This document shows, in pieces, positions 34,049-41,586 of a stretch of DNA of 64,000 nt. This stretch comes from Deferrisoma camini S3R1 (GTDB lineage Bacteria; Desulfobacterota; Deferrisomatia; Deferrisomatales; Deferrisomataceae). The notes beneath the pieces are model-generated. The model searched no databases, was not told the origin of the DNA, and saw nothing but the letters and a program-made list of their open reading frames with translations. Position 1 is the stretch's first letter, and each line of letters opens with the position of its first letter. Position numbers and translations under genes: made by a program. The stretch lies in contig NZ_JAFN01000001.1 of the NCBI RefSeq assembly GCF_000526155.1, positions 562,501 through 626,500 of the forward strand, read 5' to 3'.

Positions 34049-34336
34049 ATGCCCGCACGCGAGACGTTGTTGGACCGAACGGCCAACCTCTGGGCCCAGC
34101 AGATGGACCGGTGGATCGAGTCGGTCAATCTCTGCCAGAACCAGTACGAGCGCATGATGAGCCTCTGGATGGGCCAGATGACCGAGGCCCAGAAGGAGGG
34201 CCAGAAGTTCTGGAAGGAGTGGATGGACTGCTGCACCAAGGGCCAGGCCGACTGGCTCAAGACCGTGCAGACCGGGTTGAAGGAGACGGCGGAGCTGTTC
34301 CGGTTCGAGCCGCCGTCCCAGGGCGCGAAGGGTTGA
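34049..34336 (+). CDS. Small tryptophan-rich phasin-like protein
   Basis: A 95-residue, fully alpha-helical, soluble protein with no signal peptide. It is rich in Trp, Met and Gln (ANLWAQQMDRWIESVNLCQNQYERMMSLWMGQMTEAQ). I do not recognise a named family. The composition recalls PhaE and phasins, and the PHA genes start 460 bp downstream, so binding to PHA granules is a reasonable inference. The ATG at 34049 follows GAGGAGGTGAGA; a longer frame from 34010 would span that site. It is monocistronic, with its own promoter and terminator. Confidence 0.7.
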   Translation: MPARETLLDRTANLWAQQMDRWIESVNLCQNQYERMMSLWMGQMTEAQKEGQKFWKEWMDCCTKGQADWLKTVQTGLKETAELFRFEPPSQGAKG

Positions 34337-34342
34337 CCTGCC

Positions 34343-34378
34343 AAAGGGGCGGGGCGAGACGCCCCGCCCCTTTGTTGC
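34343..34378 (+). terminator. Terminator after the phasin-like gene
   Basis: A perfect 14-bp stem AAAGGGGCGGGGCG (34343-34356) pairs with 34360-34373 across an AGA loop. The three T of the stem and GTTG follow; the U-tract is short. Confidence 0.8.
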
Positions 34379-34797
34379 TACTACTGTTCCGGTTCGTAAA
34401 AACGTATGCAGATTGCGTCGGTGGGGCTGGGGGCTCCGACGAAGCGCGACGGCCGAGCAGCTCGGGCCGCCCGGCGCCAGGGGAGCGGCCGCGGCGCGTG
34501 CTCTCACGCGCCGCAGCGGACCGCGCCGCGGCGGCCCCTGCGAGGCCGTTCAGCGAAGGAGGGGCCCCCAGCCCCACCCCCTGGGAACACGACGAGATTT
34601 CGGAAACGATACACTACTGACCAGGCGACAAAACAGGAGCGCCACCCCGGAGGGCGGGGCAAGGAGAGAGCGGATCCGCCTTCCCCGAGGGTGGACGCGG
34701 GTGCCGGGCCGGCCTCGTTGACCCGGGGGCGGCCTCCCGGTAGGCTGCAGATGGGCCGAGGGTACGCTCTCACCAGCGCACGAAAGGAGCCACCCAG
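34379..34797. other. Intergenic region upstream of phaJ
   Basis: About 420 bp with no convincing gene; open frames here are low-complexity and resemble no protein. It lacks the heptamer and octamer modules of other spacers. Only a candidate promoter near its right end was recognised. Confidence 0.6.
34718..34746 (+). promoter_or_regulatory. Candidate promoter of phaJ
   Basis: TTGACC (34718-34723), 17 bp, TAGGCT (34741-34746), about 50 bp before the phaJ ATG. Confidence 0.4.
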
Positions 34798-35343
34798 ATG
34801 AGAACCGTCAACGAGATCCGGGTCGGAGATCGGGCGAGTCTGGTGCGGGAGGTGACCGAGGCGGACCTCGCCCTCTTCGCCGCGGCCAGCGGCGACACGA
34901 ACCCGATCCATTTTGACGAGGCCTACGCGGAGTCCACCTTCTTCAAGGGGCGCATCGCCCACGGAATCCTGTGTGCGAGCTTCCTCTCGGCCGTGATCGC
35001 GGGAAAGCTGCCGGGGCTGGGCACCATCTACGTGAGCCAGACCCTGAAGTTCCGGGCACCCGTCAGGATCGGGGACCGGATCACGGCCGAGGTGGAGGCG
35101 CTGGAGGTGGACCCGGAGAAGAACCGGGTGCGGCTTCGGACCACCTGCACGAACCAGGAAGGGGTGGTGGTGCTCGACGGCGAGGCGGTCGTGATGCCGC
35201 CCCGCCGAAAGATCCCGGCCGAACGGCTGGAGGAGATCGCCCGTCGGCGGGAGGCCCTCGAGCAGAGTTTGTGGGAGTATCGGAACTCCGTGCTCGAGCG
35301 CAGGCGGGCGGCAGAGGAGGCGATCCGCGAGTCGCTGGAATAG
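34798..35343 (+). CDS. phaJ: (R)-specific enoyl-CoA hydratase (MaoC/PhaJ) with C-terminal extension
   Basis: A 181-residue hot-dog-fold protein. The hydratase motif SGDTNPIHFDEAYA (residues 31-44) carries the catalytic Asp and His. It would make (R)-3-hydroxyacyl-CoA from enoyl-CoA, linking fatty-acid oxidation to PHA synthesis. Family members are usually near 135-150 residues; here a charged helical tail of about 40 residues follows (IPAERLEEIARRREALEQSLWEYRNSVLERRRAAEEA). AAAGGAG precedes the ATG. It is convergent with the phaB-phaC-phaE operon, 33 bp away. Confidence 0.85.
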   Translation: MRTVNEIRVGDRASLVREVTEADLALFAAASGDTNPIHFDEAYAESTFFKGRIAHGILCASFLSAVIAGKLPGLGTIYVSQTLKFRAPVRIGDRITAEVEALEVDPEKNRVRLRTTCTNQEGVVVLDGEAVVMPPRRKIPAERLEEIARRREALEQSLWEYRNSVLERRRAAEEAIRESLE

Positions 35344-35376
35344 ACCGGCACCAAAAGAGGCGCACTTCAGCTCCCC

Positions 35377-36135
35377 TCAGATCCTCAGCCCTCCGTCCAC
35401 CTCGATGACCCGTCCGTGCACGTAGTCGTTCTCCAGGATGAACCGCAGGGCGTGGGAGATCTCTTCGGGGCGAGCCATGCGGCCCAGGGGGATCATGGCC
35501 TCGATCTTCCTGCGCACGTCCTCGCGCATCTGGGCGGTCATGTCCGTGGCCACGTACCCCGGGGCCAGGGCCGCCACCCGGATGCCATAACGGGCGAGCT
35601 CCTTGGCCCACACCACGGTCATGGCGTCGATGCCCGCCTTGGTGGCGGAGTAGTTCGTCTGCCCGATGGCGCCGGAGCGGTTGACCGACGAGATCGACAC
35701 GATCACCCCCCCCGTCCCCTGCTCGGCCATGCGCTTGGCCGCCTCCCTGCCGCACAGGAACACCCCGGTGAGGTTCACGTCCACGACCTCGTTCCAGTAG
35801 GCCGTGGGCATCGTCTGGACGGCGCCGTCCTTCTTCTTGACGAACAGGGCGTCCCGGGTGATCCCGGCGTTGGCCACCAGGGCGTCGATCCCTTCGAACC
35901 GCTCCACGAACCGGTCGAACAGCCCCTGCACCTCCGCCTCGGAGGCCACGTCGGCCCGGTGGGTCCAGATCTCCACACCGTCCTGCCGGGCCTCTTCGGT
36001 CAGCCGGGCCAGGCGCTCCTCGTTGGTGGCGCACACCCCCACCCGGGCCCCGGCCCGGGCCAGGTCCAGGGCGAACCGACGGCCCAGGCCCCGCGCGCCC
36101 CCGGTGATCAGGATCCGGGATCCCTCGATCCTCAT
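35377..36135 (-). CDS. phaB: Acetoacetyl-CoA / 3-oxoacyl-ACP reductase
   Basis: A 252-residue classical SDR. It has the cofactor motif TGGARGLGR (residues 10-18), NAGITRDALF (about 89) and the catalytic Ser-Tyr-Lys set (SISSVNRSG, then NYSATKAGI about 160-168). It ends VIEVDGGLRI. Sequence alone does not separate FabG from PhaB. Its place 10 bp after phaC in the same operon argues for NADPH-dependent acetoacetyl-CoA reduction feeding PHA synthase. Confidence 0.87.
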   Translation of the reverse strand: MRIEGSRILITGGARGLGRRFALDLARAGARVGVCATNEERLARLTEEARQDGVEIWTHRADVASEAEVQGLFDRFVERFEGIDALVANAGITRDALFVKKKDGAVQTMPTAYWNEVVDVNLTGVFLCGREAAKRMAEQGTGGVIVSISSVNRSGAIGQTNYSATKAGIDAMTVVWAKELARYGIRVAALAPGYVATDMTAQMREDVRRKIEAMIPLGRMARPEEISHALRFILENDYVHGRVIEVDGGLRI

Positions 36136-36145
36136 GGGGCTCCTC

Positions 36146-37210
36146 CTACACCCGTTCCTTCACCCACCGGGCGATGGTCGGGGCCAGCTCCCGCTGGGAC
36201 CGGCTGCTCACGTAGATGCCGATGTGCCCGCCGGGGAACGACAACGTGGTGAAGTCCTGGGTGCCCACGACCTTCTCGAGGGCCTTGGAGGAGGAAGGGG
36301 GCACCAGGTGGTCCTCGTTGGCGAAGATGTTCAGCACCGGCATGGTGATGTTCCCCAGGTCCACCCTGCGGCCGCCGAGCTCCACCTCGCCCCGGATCAG
36401 CTTGTTGCCCTGGTAGAACTCCTTGATGAACTCCCGAAACGCCTCACCGGCTTGGTCCGGGCTGTCGAAGATCCACTTCTCCATCCGCAGGAAACTCCGC
36501 AGGTTCTCCTCGTCGTCCAGCACCGACACGAACCCGACGTACTTCTGCACCATCAGCTGCCACGGCTTCAGCATCAGGAACCCCCAGTTCATGAACTCGC
36601 CGGGCACGTTCCCGAACGCCTCCACCATGGTGTCCACGTCGAGATGCTGGGACCAGATGTTGAGCAGGCCGTCCTTCACGTGGAAGTCGACCGGGGTCAC
36701 CATGGTGATCAGGTTCTGGATGTTCTCCGGATGCAGCGCCGTGTAGCAAAGGCTGAACGTTCCCCCCTGGCAGATGCCCAGGAGGTTGATCCGGTTCAGG
36801 CCGTGGCGCCGCTTGATCACCTCGACGCAGGAGTGGATGTACCCGTTGATGTAGTCGTCCAGCGTGAGCCAGCGCTCGGCCCGGTCCGGGTAGCCCCAGT
36901 CGACCAGGTACAGATCCATGCCCTGGTCCAGCAGGTTCCGGACCATGGACCGGTCCTCCTGGATGTCCACCATGTACGGCCGGTTCACCAGGGCGTACAC
37001 GATCAGGATCGGCACCTTGCAGGGCCGCTTTCGGCGGGGGAGGTAGTGGTAGAGGACCACGTCGTCCTCCCGGTACACGGCCTCCTTGGGCGTGGGGGCC
37101 ACGTCGATCTCCCGGATGTCCACGATGGAGTCGAGGCCGCGCACGAGCTTTCGGTGGAAGTCCACGGCCTCGCGCATGGCTTGGTCGGGCGTGATCTGGA
37201 TCGGAAACAC
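36146..37210 (-). CDS. phaC: Class III PHA synthase catalytic subunit
   Basis: Polymerises (R)-3-hydroxyacyl-CoA into polyhydroxyalkanoate at the granule surface, as a complex with PhaE. The 354-residue length fits class III. The lipase-like box is GICQGG (about residue 147), with the nucleophilic Cys in the middle. The other triad members are in the NEDHLVPPSSS region (Asp, about 302) and PGGHIGIYVS (His, about 332). The conserved TPVDFHVKDGLLNIW is also present. It starts 3 bp after phaE. Confidence 0.96.
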   Translation of the reverse strand: MFPIQITPDQAMREAVDFHRKLVRGLDSIVDIREIDVAPTPKEAVYREDDVVLYHYLPRRKRPCKVPILIVYALVNRPYMVDIQEDRSMVRNLLDQGMDLYLVDWGYPDRAERWLTLDDYINGYIHSCVEVIKRRHGLNRINLLGICQGGTFSLCYTALHPENIQNLITMVTPVDFHVKDGLLNIWSQHLDVDTMVEAFGNVPGEFMNWGFLMLKPWQLMVQKYVGFVSVLDDEENLRSFLRMEKWIFDSPDQAGEAFREFIKEFYQGNKLIRGEVELGGRRVDLGNITMPVLNIFANEDHLVPPSSSKALEKVVGTQDFTTLSFPGGHIGIYVSSRSQRELAPTIARWVKERV

Positions 37211-37213
37211 GGC

Positions 37214-38419
37214 TCACCCCTCCTGTTCGGGCCCGGCGTCCGCCGGGGTGGTGGGCTCGGTCTGCGCCTCGTTCGAGGTGGTCTTGGCCGCCGCGGCCTT
37301 GGCCCGGCCCCGGCGGGACCGGCCGCCGGCCGCCGGCTTCTTCGGTGCGGCCTCTCGGGCCTCGTGGGCCTCACGGAGCGCGTCGAGCTCGCGTCGCAGG
37401 GCCTTCACCTGCCGCCGAAGCTCGTGCATGTGCCGGTAGGCGTCGTCGAGCTCGGTGCGGGTCGGCAGGTGCATGGCCCGGGCGAACTCCTCCACGACCT
37501 GGCGCTCGTGCACCCGGTAGTGCATGGCCGCGTTCACGAACCGGCCCTGGATCTCGGCGAAGGACTCGGTGCTGGCCACCTCGAAGTAGGCCTTCTCGGC
37601 GCACGAGACCCACAGGTCGAACAGCTGGCGGGCGCTGGTGATCGGCTTACCCTTCTCGGCCCGCTCGACCAGCTCCCGCAGCAGGGTCTCCATGGCCCGG
37701 ACCCCCGCGTTGGTGACCTCGGCCTGGAACTCGGCCTGGGCCTTCTGCACGTCCACCCAGGTCTCGTAGGCCCGGGTCACCTTCTCCTGGAACTCTCGGG
37801 TGTAGCCGATGGCCGGCGCGGCCAGGAACCGGCCCAGGGTGGACTCGTAGGTGTCCCAGAACACGTTCATCATCTTGAGCACGGCTCGCCGGTCGCCGGC
37901 CATGGCCTCGCCCAAGTGGCCCCCCGCCTCCCGCGTGGACTCCATCCATGGAGCCATCATCTTCTGGGTCTCTGAGGCCCACAGGCGCCACAGCTCGGGC
38001 AGCTCCTCGGCTACGGCCGCGGTTCCCTGGGCCGTGGGGAACCACCGAAGCGGGTTCTCCTCCAGGTCCTTCTTGATCTGGTCCACGTACCTCCGCAGGA
38101 GGTCGACCCAGTCCTCCCCGGCCTCGATCTGGGGAGCCAGGCTCTGGAGCATCTGGGACACGAACGCCACGAACCGAAAGAACACCTCCTCCCCGGCGAA
38201 CAGCGACCGCACCACCTGGGGAGGCAGCCCGGGCCGGCCCCGGGCCCACGCCTCGAGGGACCGGGCCATCTGCCGGCGCCAGCCCTCCATCCACTGGGAC
38301 CAGGGGCCGTCTCCGGTGCCGCCGGTCTCTCCCCCGGCGGGCATCCACCGTTCCCACCAGGTGCGTTGCAGGTCGGTCCACGCCTTGGTCGCCTGCTGCA
38401 TCTGCTCGTTCCAGTTCAT
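37214..38419 (-). CDS. phaE: Class III PHA synthase subunit PhaE
   Basis: The non-catalytic partner of PhaC, 401 residues, mostly helical and rich in Trp and Glu. The N-terminus MNWNEQMQQATKAWTDLQRTWWERWM is typical. A C-terminal coiled coil (about 325-360, LDDAYRHMHELRRQVKALRRELDALRE) is followed by a basic Ala/Lys/Arg tail. The ATG at 38419 is preferred over the longer frame from 38485 because AAGGAGGG lies 7 bp upstream and the extra residues come from the GACC heptamers. Confidence 0.93.
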   Translation of the reverse strand: MNWNEQMQQATKAWTDLQRTWWERWMPAGGETGGTGDGPWSQWMEGWRRQMARSLEAWARGRPGLPPQVVRSLFAGEEVFFRFVAFVSQMLQSLAPQIEAGEDWVDLLRRYVDQIKKDLEENPLRWFPTAQGTAAVAEELPELWRLWASETQKMMAPWMESTREAGGHLGEAMAGDRRAVLKMMNVFWDTYESTLGRFLAAPAIGYTREFQEKVTRAYETWVDVQKAQAEFQAEVTNAGVRAMETLLRELVERAEKGKPITSARQLFDLWVSCAEKAYFEVASTESFAEIQGRFVNAAMHYRVHERQVVEEFARAMHLPTRTELDDAYRHMHELRRQVKALRRELDALREAHEAREAAPKKPAAGGRSRRGRAKAAAAKTTSNEAQTEPTTPADAGPEQEG

Positions 38420-38449
38420 CGCAAGACCCTCCTTTCGGCTCGGGCCGGA

Positions 38450-38497
38450 GTAACTTCGGTCCACGATTGCCGGTCTTCGGTCCACGGTCGATCGGTC
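38450..38497 (-). repeat. GACC heptamers with CCGAAGTTAC box before phaE
   Basis: Read on the minus strand, six heptamers of GACCGTG/GACCGAA type end in CCGAAGTTAC (38459 to 38450), 30 bp before the phaE ATG. This is the minus-strand counterpart of the arrays at 9297, 12085 and 32601, so orientation follows the gene. Confidence 0.8.
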
Positions 38498-38519
38498 GAA
38501 AAGCCCAAACCCACCGCGG

Positions 38520-38984
38520 TTACTTAGGCTTGTCGCCGGGGCCGGTCTTCGCGGGGTCGAGCCAGGCGCGGGCCCACTCCATCTGGGCCTGGAGCGTCTT
38601 CTCCGTGAGCTCGGCCCACCGGTCCAGGGCGGCTCCCGCCTCGGCAGGCCCCCCCTGCTCCCTGAGAAGGGTCCGCAGGTGCCGGACCGTGTCCTCCGCC
38701 TCCTCGAGGCGGGCCTTGAGCTCCTCGTAGCGCCGGGCGAGCTCCGCGTACCGGTACCGGGGTACCACCCCCAGCATGTCCCACCAGGCCTCCAGCACGT
38801 TTCGGAGGCTCTGGGGATCGGTCCGGCCGGCCCCTTCGGGCATCCACAACTGGGCCCACCGGGTCAGATCCTCGGGCGCGGGGGGCTTGGCCCCCAGGGA
38901 CTCCATCGCCTTGCGGAACGACTCGGTGCCCTCCAGGGCGTCGGCGGCGAACCGGAGCCACTGCCGCATCAGATCGGTTTGCAC
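38520..38984 (-). CDS. PhaE/phasin-like helical protein
   Basis: A 154-residue protein, alpha-helical and Trp-rich (FRKAMESLGAKPPAPEDLTRWAQLWMPEG, then a coiled coil RYAELARRYEELKARLEEAEDTVRHLRTLLREQ about 79-111). I do not recognise a named family. It resembles the C-terminal half of PhaE and is first in the phaE-phaC-phaB operon, so a second synthase-associated or granule protein is likely. The GTG at 38984 has AGGAGGT 6 bp upstream. Confidence 0.78.
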   Translation of the reverse strand: MQTDLMRQWLRFAADALEGTESFRKAMESLGAKPPAPEDLTRWAQLWMPEGAGRTDPQSLRNVLEAWWDMLGVVPRYRYAELARRYEELKARLEEAEDTVRHLRTLLREQGGPAEAGAALDRWAELTEKTLQAQMEWARAWLDPAKTGPGDKPK

Positions 38985-39085
38985 GGGATGACCTCCTCTC
39001 GCGGGCCGCGGGGACTCGGCCGTTGGGCGGTGTGGGCTGGGGGGCCGGCATCGGGCGGATGTCGGCCCGGGCGGATGAGATCACC

Positions 39086-39114
39086 TGAATAATCGCGCTG
39101 CTGCAGCGCGTCAA
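39086..39114 (-). promoter_or_regulatory. Candidate promoter and palindrome of the PHA operon
   Basis: On the minus strand TTGACG (39109-39114), 17 bp, TATTCA (39086-39091). The spacer is occupied by CGCGCTG-CTG-CAGCGCG (39094-39110), a 7-bp perfect inverted repeat that overlaps both promoter elements and could be an operator. Confidence 0.45.
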
Positions 39115-39255
39115 CGGAACGGCAGGATAAACTCTTCTACCCGAACGGGTATTTCCCGGATCCGCCGGCCGGGAACGGGTGCCGGCCGCAGGGGCCGCCG
39201 GGGTTTCCGGCCCGCGGCCGGCGTGATAGTCTGAAAGTTCCCAGGGACCGGGGGC

Positions 39256-39408
39256 GGGCATGGGGTTCAGGAGACAGATTTCAGCGGACAGAAGACAGGT
39301 GTTCAAAAATGCTCCCCCGACTGCCGGGGTGGTCCCTCTCTGTCCACTGGCATCTGAATTCTGGCACCTGATACGGCCGCGCCCGGCTCTCCGGCAGACC
39401 CCATGCCC
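39256..39408. repeat. CAG/CTG hairpin element with hybrid right end
   Basis: Ends GGGCATGGGGT (39256-39266) and its exact complement (39398-39408). The left arm has heptamers TTCAGGA, GACAGAT, TTCAGCG, GACAGAA. The right arm has CTGTCCA, CTGGCAT, CTGAATT, CTGGCAC. The last 35 bp (39376-39410) are identical to the right end of nested element copy 3 (32304-32338). Confidence 0.8.
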
Positions 39409-39642
39409 CCCGGGCTTTGACCGCCGGGTCGAAAGCCAGTTGGAAGCGGACAGAAGACAGGGAATCCCGAAAAGCAGCTTGGGTCCCCGGGGGATCCTCT
39501 CGGAGCACCGAAGAGCCTTTTCCCCGTCCACCGACTTCTGGATGCTGGCCTCTGAAACCTATGCTCCCCGAGACTGTGAGGTGGCGCCAAAGAGGCGGGG
39601 CCATGCTTGGAACACTCTGGAATCAAGGTAGGTTTTCATGCG

Positions 39643-39682
39643 TCCTAGCGTCCTAGCCTCCCAGCGTCCTAGCGGAAGTTAC
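39643..39682 (+). repeat. Octamer array fused to GGAAGTTAC box before miaB
   Basis: Four octamers TCCTAGCG, TCCTAGCC, TCCCAGCG, TCCTAGCG (39643-39674) run directly into GAAGTTAC (39675-39682), 17 bp before the miaB ATG. The GACC heptamers are absent here. Confidence 0.85.
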
Positions 39683-39699
39683 TCATTGCAGGTACCAAT

Positions 39700-41079
39700 A
39701 TGGATTCCTTGCGGTTCTACGTTCAGACGTTTGGATGCCAGATGAACGACCACGACTCGGGGGTGCTGGCCCGCCTGCTGGAGGAGGCCGGTCACCTGGA
39801 GGTGGCCCGGCCGGACGAAGCGGACCTGATCGTGGTGAACACCTGCGCCATCCGGGAGAAGGCCGAGCAGAAGCTGTTCTCCCAGCTGGGGCGATACCGC
39901 TTGCTCAAGGACCGGCGCCCCGATCTGACGATCGCGGTGGGTGGATGCGTGGCCCAGGATGCGGGCCGCCGCCTGTTCCGTCGGGCCCCCTACGTGGACC
40001 TGGTGTTCGGCACCCACGCCCTCCAGGACGTGCCGGACCTGGTGGCCCGGGTTCGGCGCACCGGCCGACGGATCGCGGCCACCCCCGAGGAGCAGGACCC
40101 CGAGCGGCTCGAGGCGTTCTACGCCCACCACCGTGCCCGGGCGGTCACGGCCTACGTGACCGTGATGCAGGGGTGCGACAACTACTGCGCCTACTGCATC
40201 GTTCCCTACGTCCGGGGCCGGGAGCTGTCGCGGCCCGCCGACGAGGTGGTGGCCGAGGTGGAGCGGCTGGTGGCGCAGGGCGTGGCCGAGGTGTCCCTGT
40301 TGGGGCAGAACGTGAACTCCTACGGCCTCAAGCCCCGGGGAGAGACCGACTTCCCGGCGCTGGTGCGGCGGCTCGCCCGCATTCCGGGGCTCCTTCGGAT
40401 CCGCTTCACCACGAGCCATCCCAAGGACCTGTCCGACGATCTGATTCGCTGCTTCGGCGAGGTGCCCGCGCTGATGCCCCACATCCACCTGCCCCTCCAG
40501 TCCGGGTCGGACCGGGTGCTGGAGGCCATGCGGCGGAGATACACGGTGGGCCGGTACCTCTCGCTGGTGGAGCGCCTGCGGCAGGCCCGGCCCGAGATCG
40601 CGATCACCTCGGACATGATCGTGGGGTTCCCGGGGGAGACCGAGGAGGACTTCCGGGCCACGCTCGAGGTGATGGAGCGGGTGCGGTTCGACGGGCTGTT
40701 CAGCTTCAAGTTCTCTCCGCGGCCGGGCACCCTGGCGGCCCGCCTGCCAGAGCCCGTGCCGGAGCCGGTGAAGGAGGAGCGGCTGGCGCGGCTGCAGGCC
40801 CTGCAGCAGGCCCACACCCTCGAGCGCAACCAGGCCTTGGTGGGGGTGGTCCGGCCGGTGCTGGTGGAGGGTCCCAGCAAGGCCGGAGGGGGCCAGGTGA
40901 GCGGCCGAACGCCGGAGAACAAGATCGTGAACTTTCCGGGCGACCCGGCGTGGGTCGGCCGGGAGGTGGACGTTCGGATCACGGCGGCGGCCGTGAACTC
41001 CCTTCGGGGAGAGGTCCCGGCCGCCCCGAGCGTCGGGCCGGACCATCGGCCGGGAGGCGTGGCGTGTACGTTCAGATGA
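39700..41079 (+). CDS. miaB: tRNA-2-methylthio-N6-dimethylallyladenosine synthase
   Basis: A radical SAM methylthiotransferase that modifies A37 of tRNAs reading UNN codons. The 459-residue protein has the N-terminal cluster cysteines in YVQTFGCQMN, VVNTCAIREKAEQK and VGGCVAQ (about residues 11, 47 and 83). The radical SAM motif is GCDNYCAYCIVP (about 157-168), and a C-terminal TRAM domain ends near residue 440. The ATG at 39700 has only a weak AGGT upstream. Its end overlaps the next gene by 16 bp. Confidence 0.96.
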   Translation: MDSLRFYVQTFGCQMNDHDSGVLARLLEEAGHLEVARPDEADLIVVNTCAIREKAEQKLFSQLGRYRLLKDRRPDLTIAVGGCVAQDAGRRLFRRAPYVDLVFGTHALQDVPDLVARVRRTGRRIAATPEEQDPERLEAFYAHHRARAVTAYVTVMQGCDNYCAYCIVPYVRGRELSRPADEVVAEVERLVAQGVAEVSLLGQNVNSYGLKPRGETDFPALVRRLARIPGLLRIRFTTSHPKDLSDDLIRCFGEVPALMPHIHLPLQSGSDRVLEAMRRRYTVGRYLSLVERLRQARPEIAITSDMIVGFPGETEEDFRATLEVMERVRFDGLFSFKFSPRPGTLAARLPEPVPEPVKEERLARLQALQQAHTLERNQALVGVVRPVLVEGPSKAGGGQVSGRTPENKIVNFPGDPAWVGREVDVRITAAAVNSLRGEVPAAPSVGPDHRPGGVACTFR

Positions 41080-41567
41080 AGATCGAGGCCGTGGCCCTGG
41101 ACCCCCGGTCCAAGGGGCCGGTGGTACTCCTCAAGGACACCGAGGGCCGGTACACGCTGCCGATCTGGATCGGCGTGCCCGAGGCGGCGGCCATCGCGTA
41201 CGCGATGGAGGGGGTGCGGCCCCCGAGGCCCATGACCCACGACCTGCTGCGCATGGTGCTGGAGGAGGTGGGGGCCTCGGTGCACCGGGTGGACATCGAC
41301 AGCCTCGAGGACAACGTGTTCCACGCCAAGATCCACCTGGAGCTCCCGGGCGGGGTCAAACGTCTGATCGACAGCCGGCCCTCGGACGCCATGGCCTTGG
41401 CGCTTCGCACGGGTGCCGCGATCTTTGCCGAGGAGTCCGTGCTCAAGCGGGCTGCGGCCGTGGAGGTGAAGGAGCCGGGCGGCGGGGCCGGCGAGGGGGA
41501 CGACGACCCTTGGAAGGAGTTCCTGGAGAGCCTCGACCCCGAGGCCTTTGGCAAGTACAAGATGTGA
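41064..41567 (+). CDS. Bifunctional nuclease (BFN/DUF151) domain protein
   Basis: A 167-residue protein of the BFN domain family, which in plants and Thermotoga has been linked to nuclease activity. Family blocks are KGPVVLLKDTEGRYTLPIWIGVPEAAAIAYAMEG, RPMTHDLLRMVLEEVG and RLIDSRPSDAMALALRTGAAIFAEESVL. The GTG at 41064 has GGGAGG 6 bp upstream and gives a start inside miaB. Pairing with miaB is common in related bacteria. The C-terminal 25 residues are acidic and probably disordered. Confidence 0.9.
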   Translation: MYVQMKIEAVALDPRSKGPVVLLKDTEGRYTLPIWIGVPEAAAIAYAMEGVRPPRPMTHDLLRMVLEEVGASVHRVDIDSLEDNVFHAKIHLELPGGVKRLIDSRPSDAMALALRTGAAIFAEESVLKRAAAVEVKEPGGGAGEGDDDPWKEFLESLDPEAFGKYKM

Positions 41568-41586
41568 CCGTCGAGGGAGGTCCGTT

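Larger units (their letters stand above)
38985..39699. other. Intergenic region between the PHA operon and miaB
   Basis: No gene is seen in 715 bp. From left: ribosome site and candidate promoter of the PHA operon, a GC-rich stretch with short inverted repeats (39140-39230), a CAG-type hairpin element (39256-39408), a second weaker set of CAG/CTG heptamers (about 39449-39575), and the octamer array before miaB. Confidence 0.75.

Noticed and set aside
34406-34801. 131-codon open frame upstream of phaJ
   Set aside because: The product is low-complexity and basic, and the frame runs into the phaJ ribosome site. It looks like open noise in GC-rich DNA.
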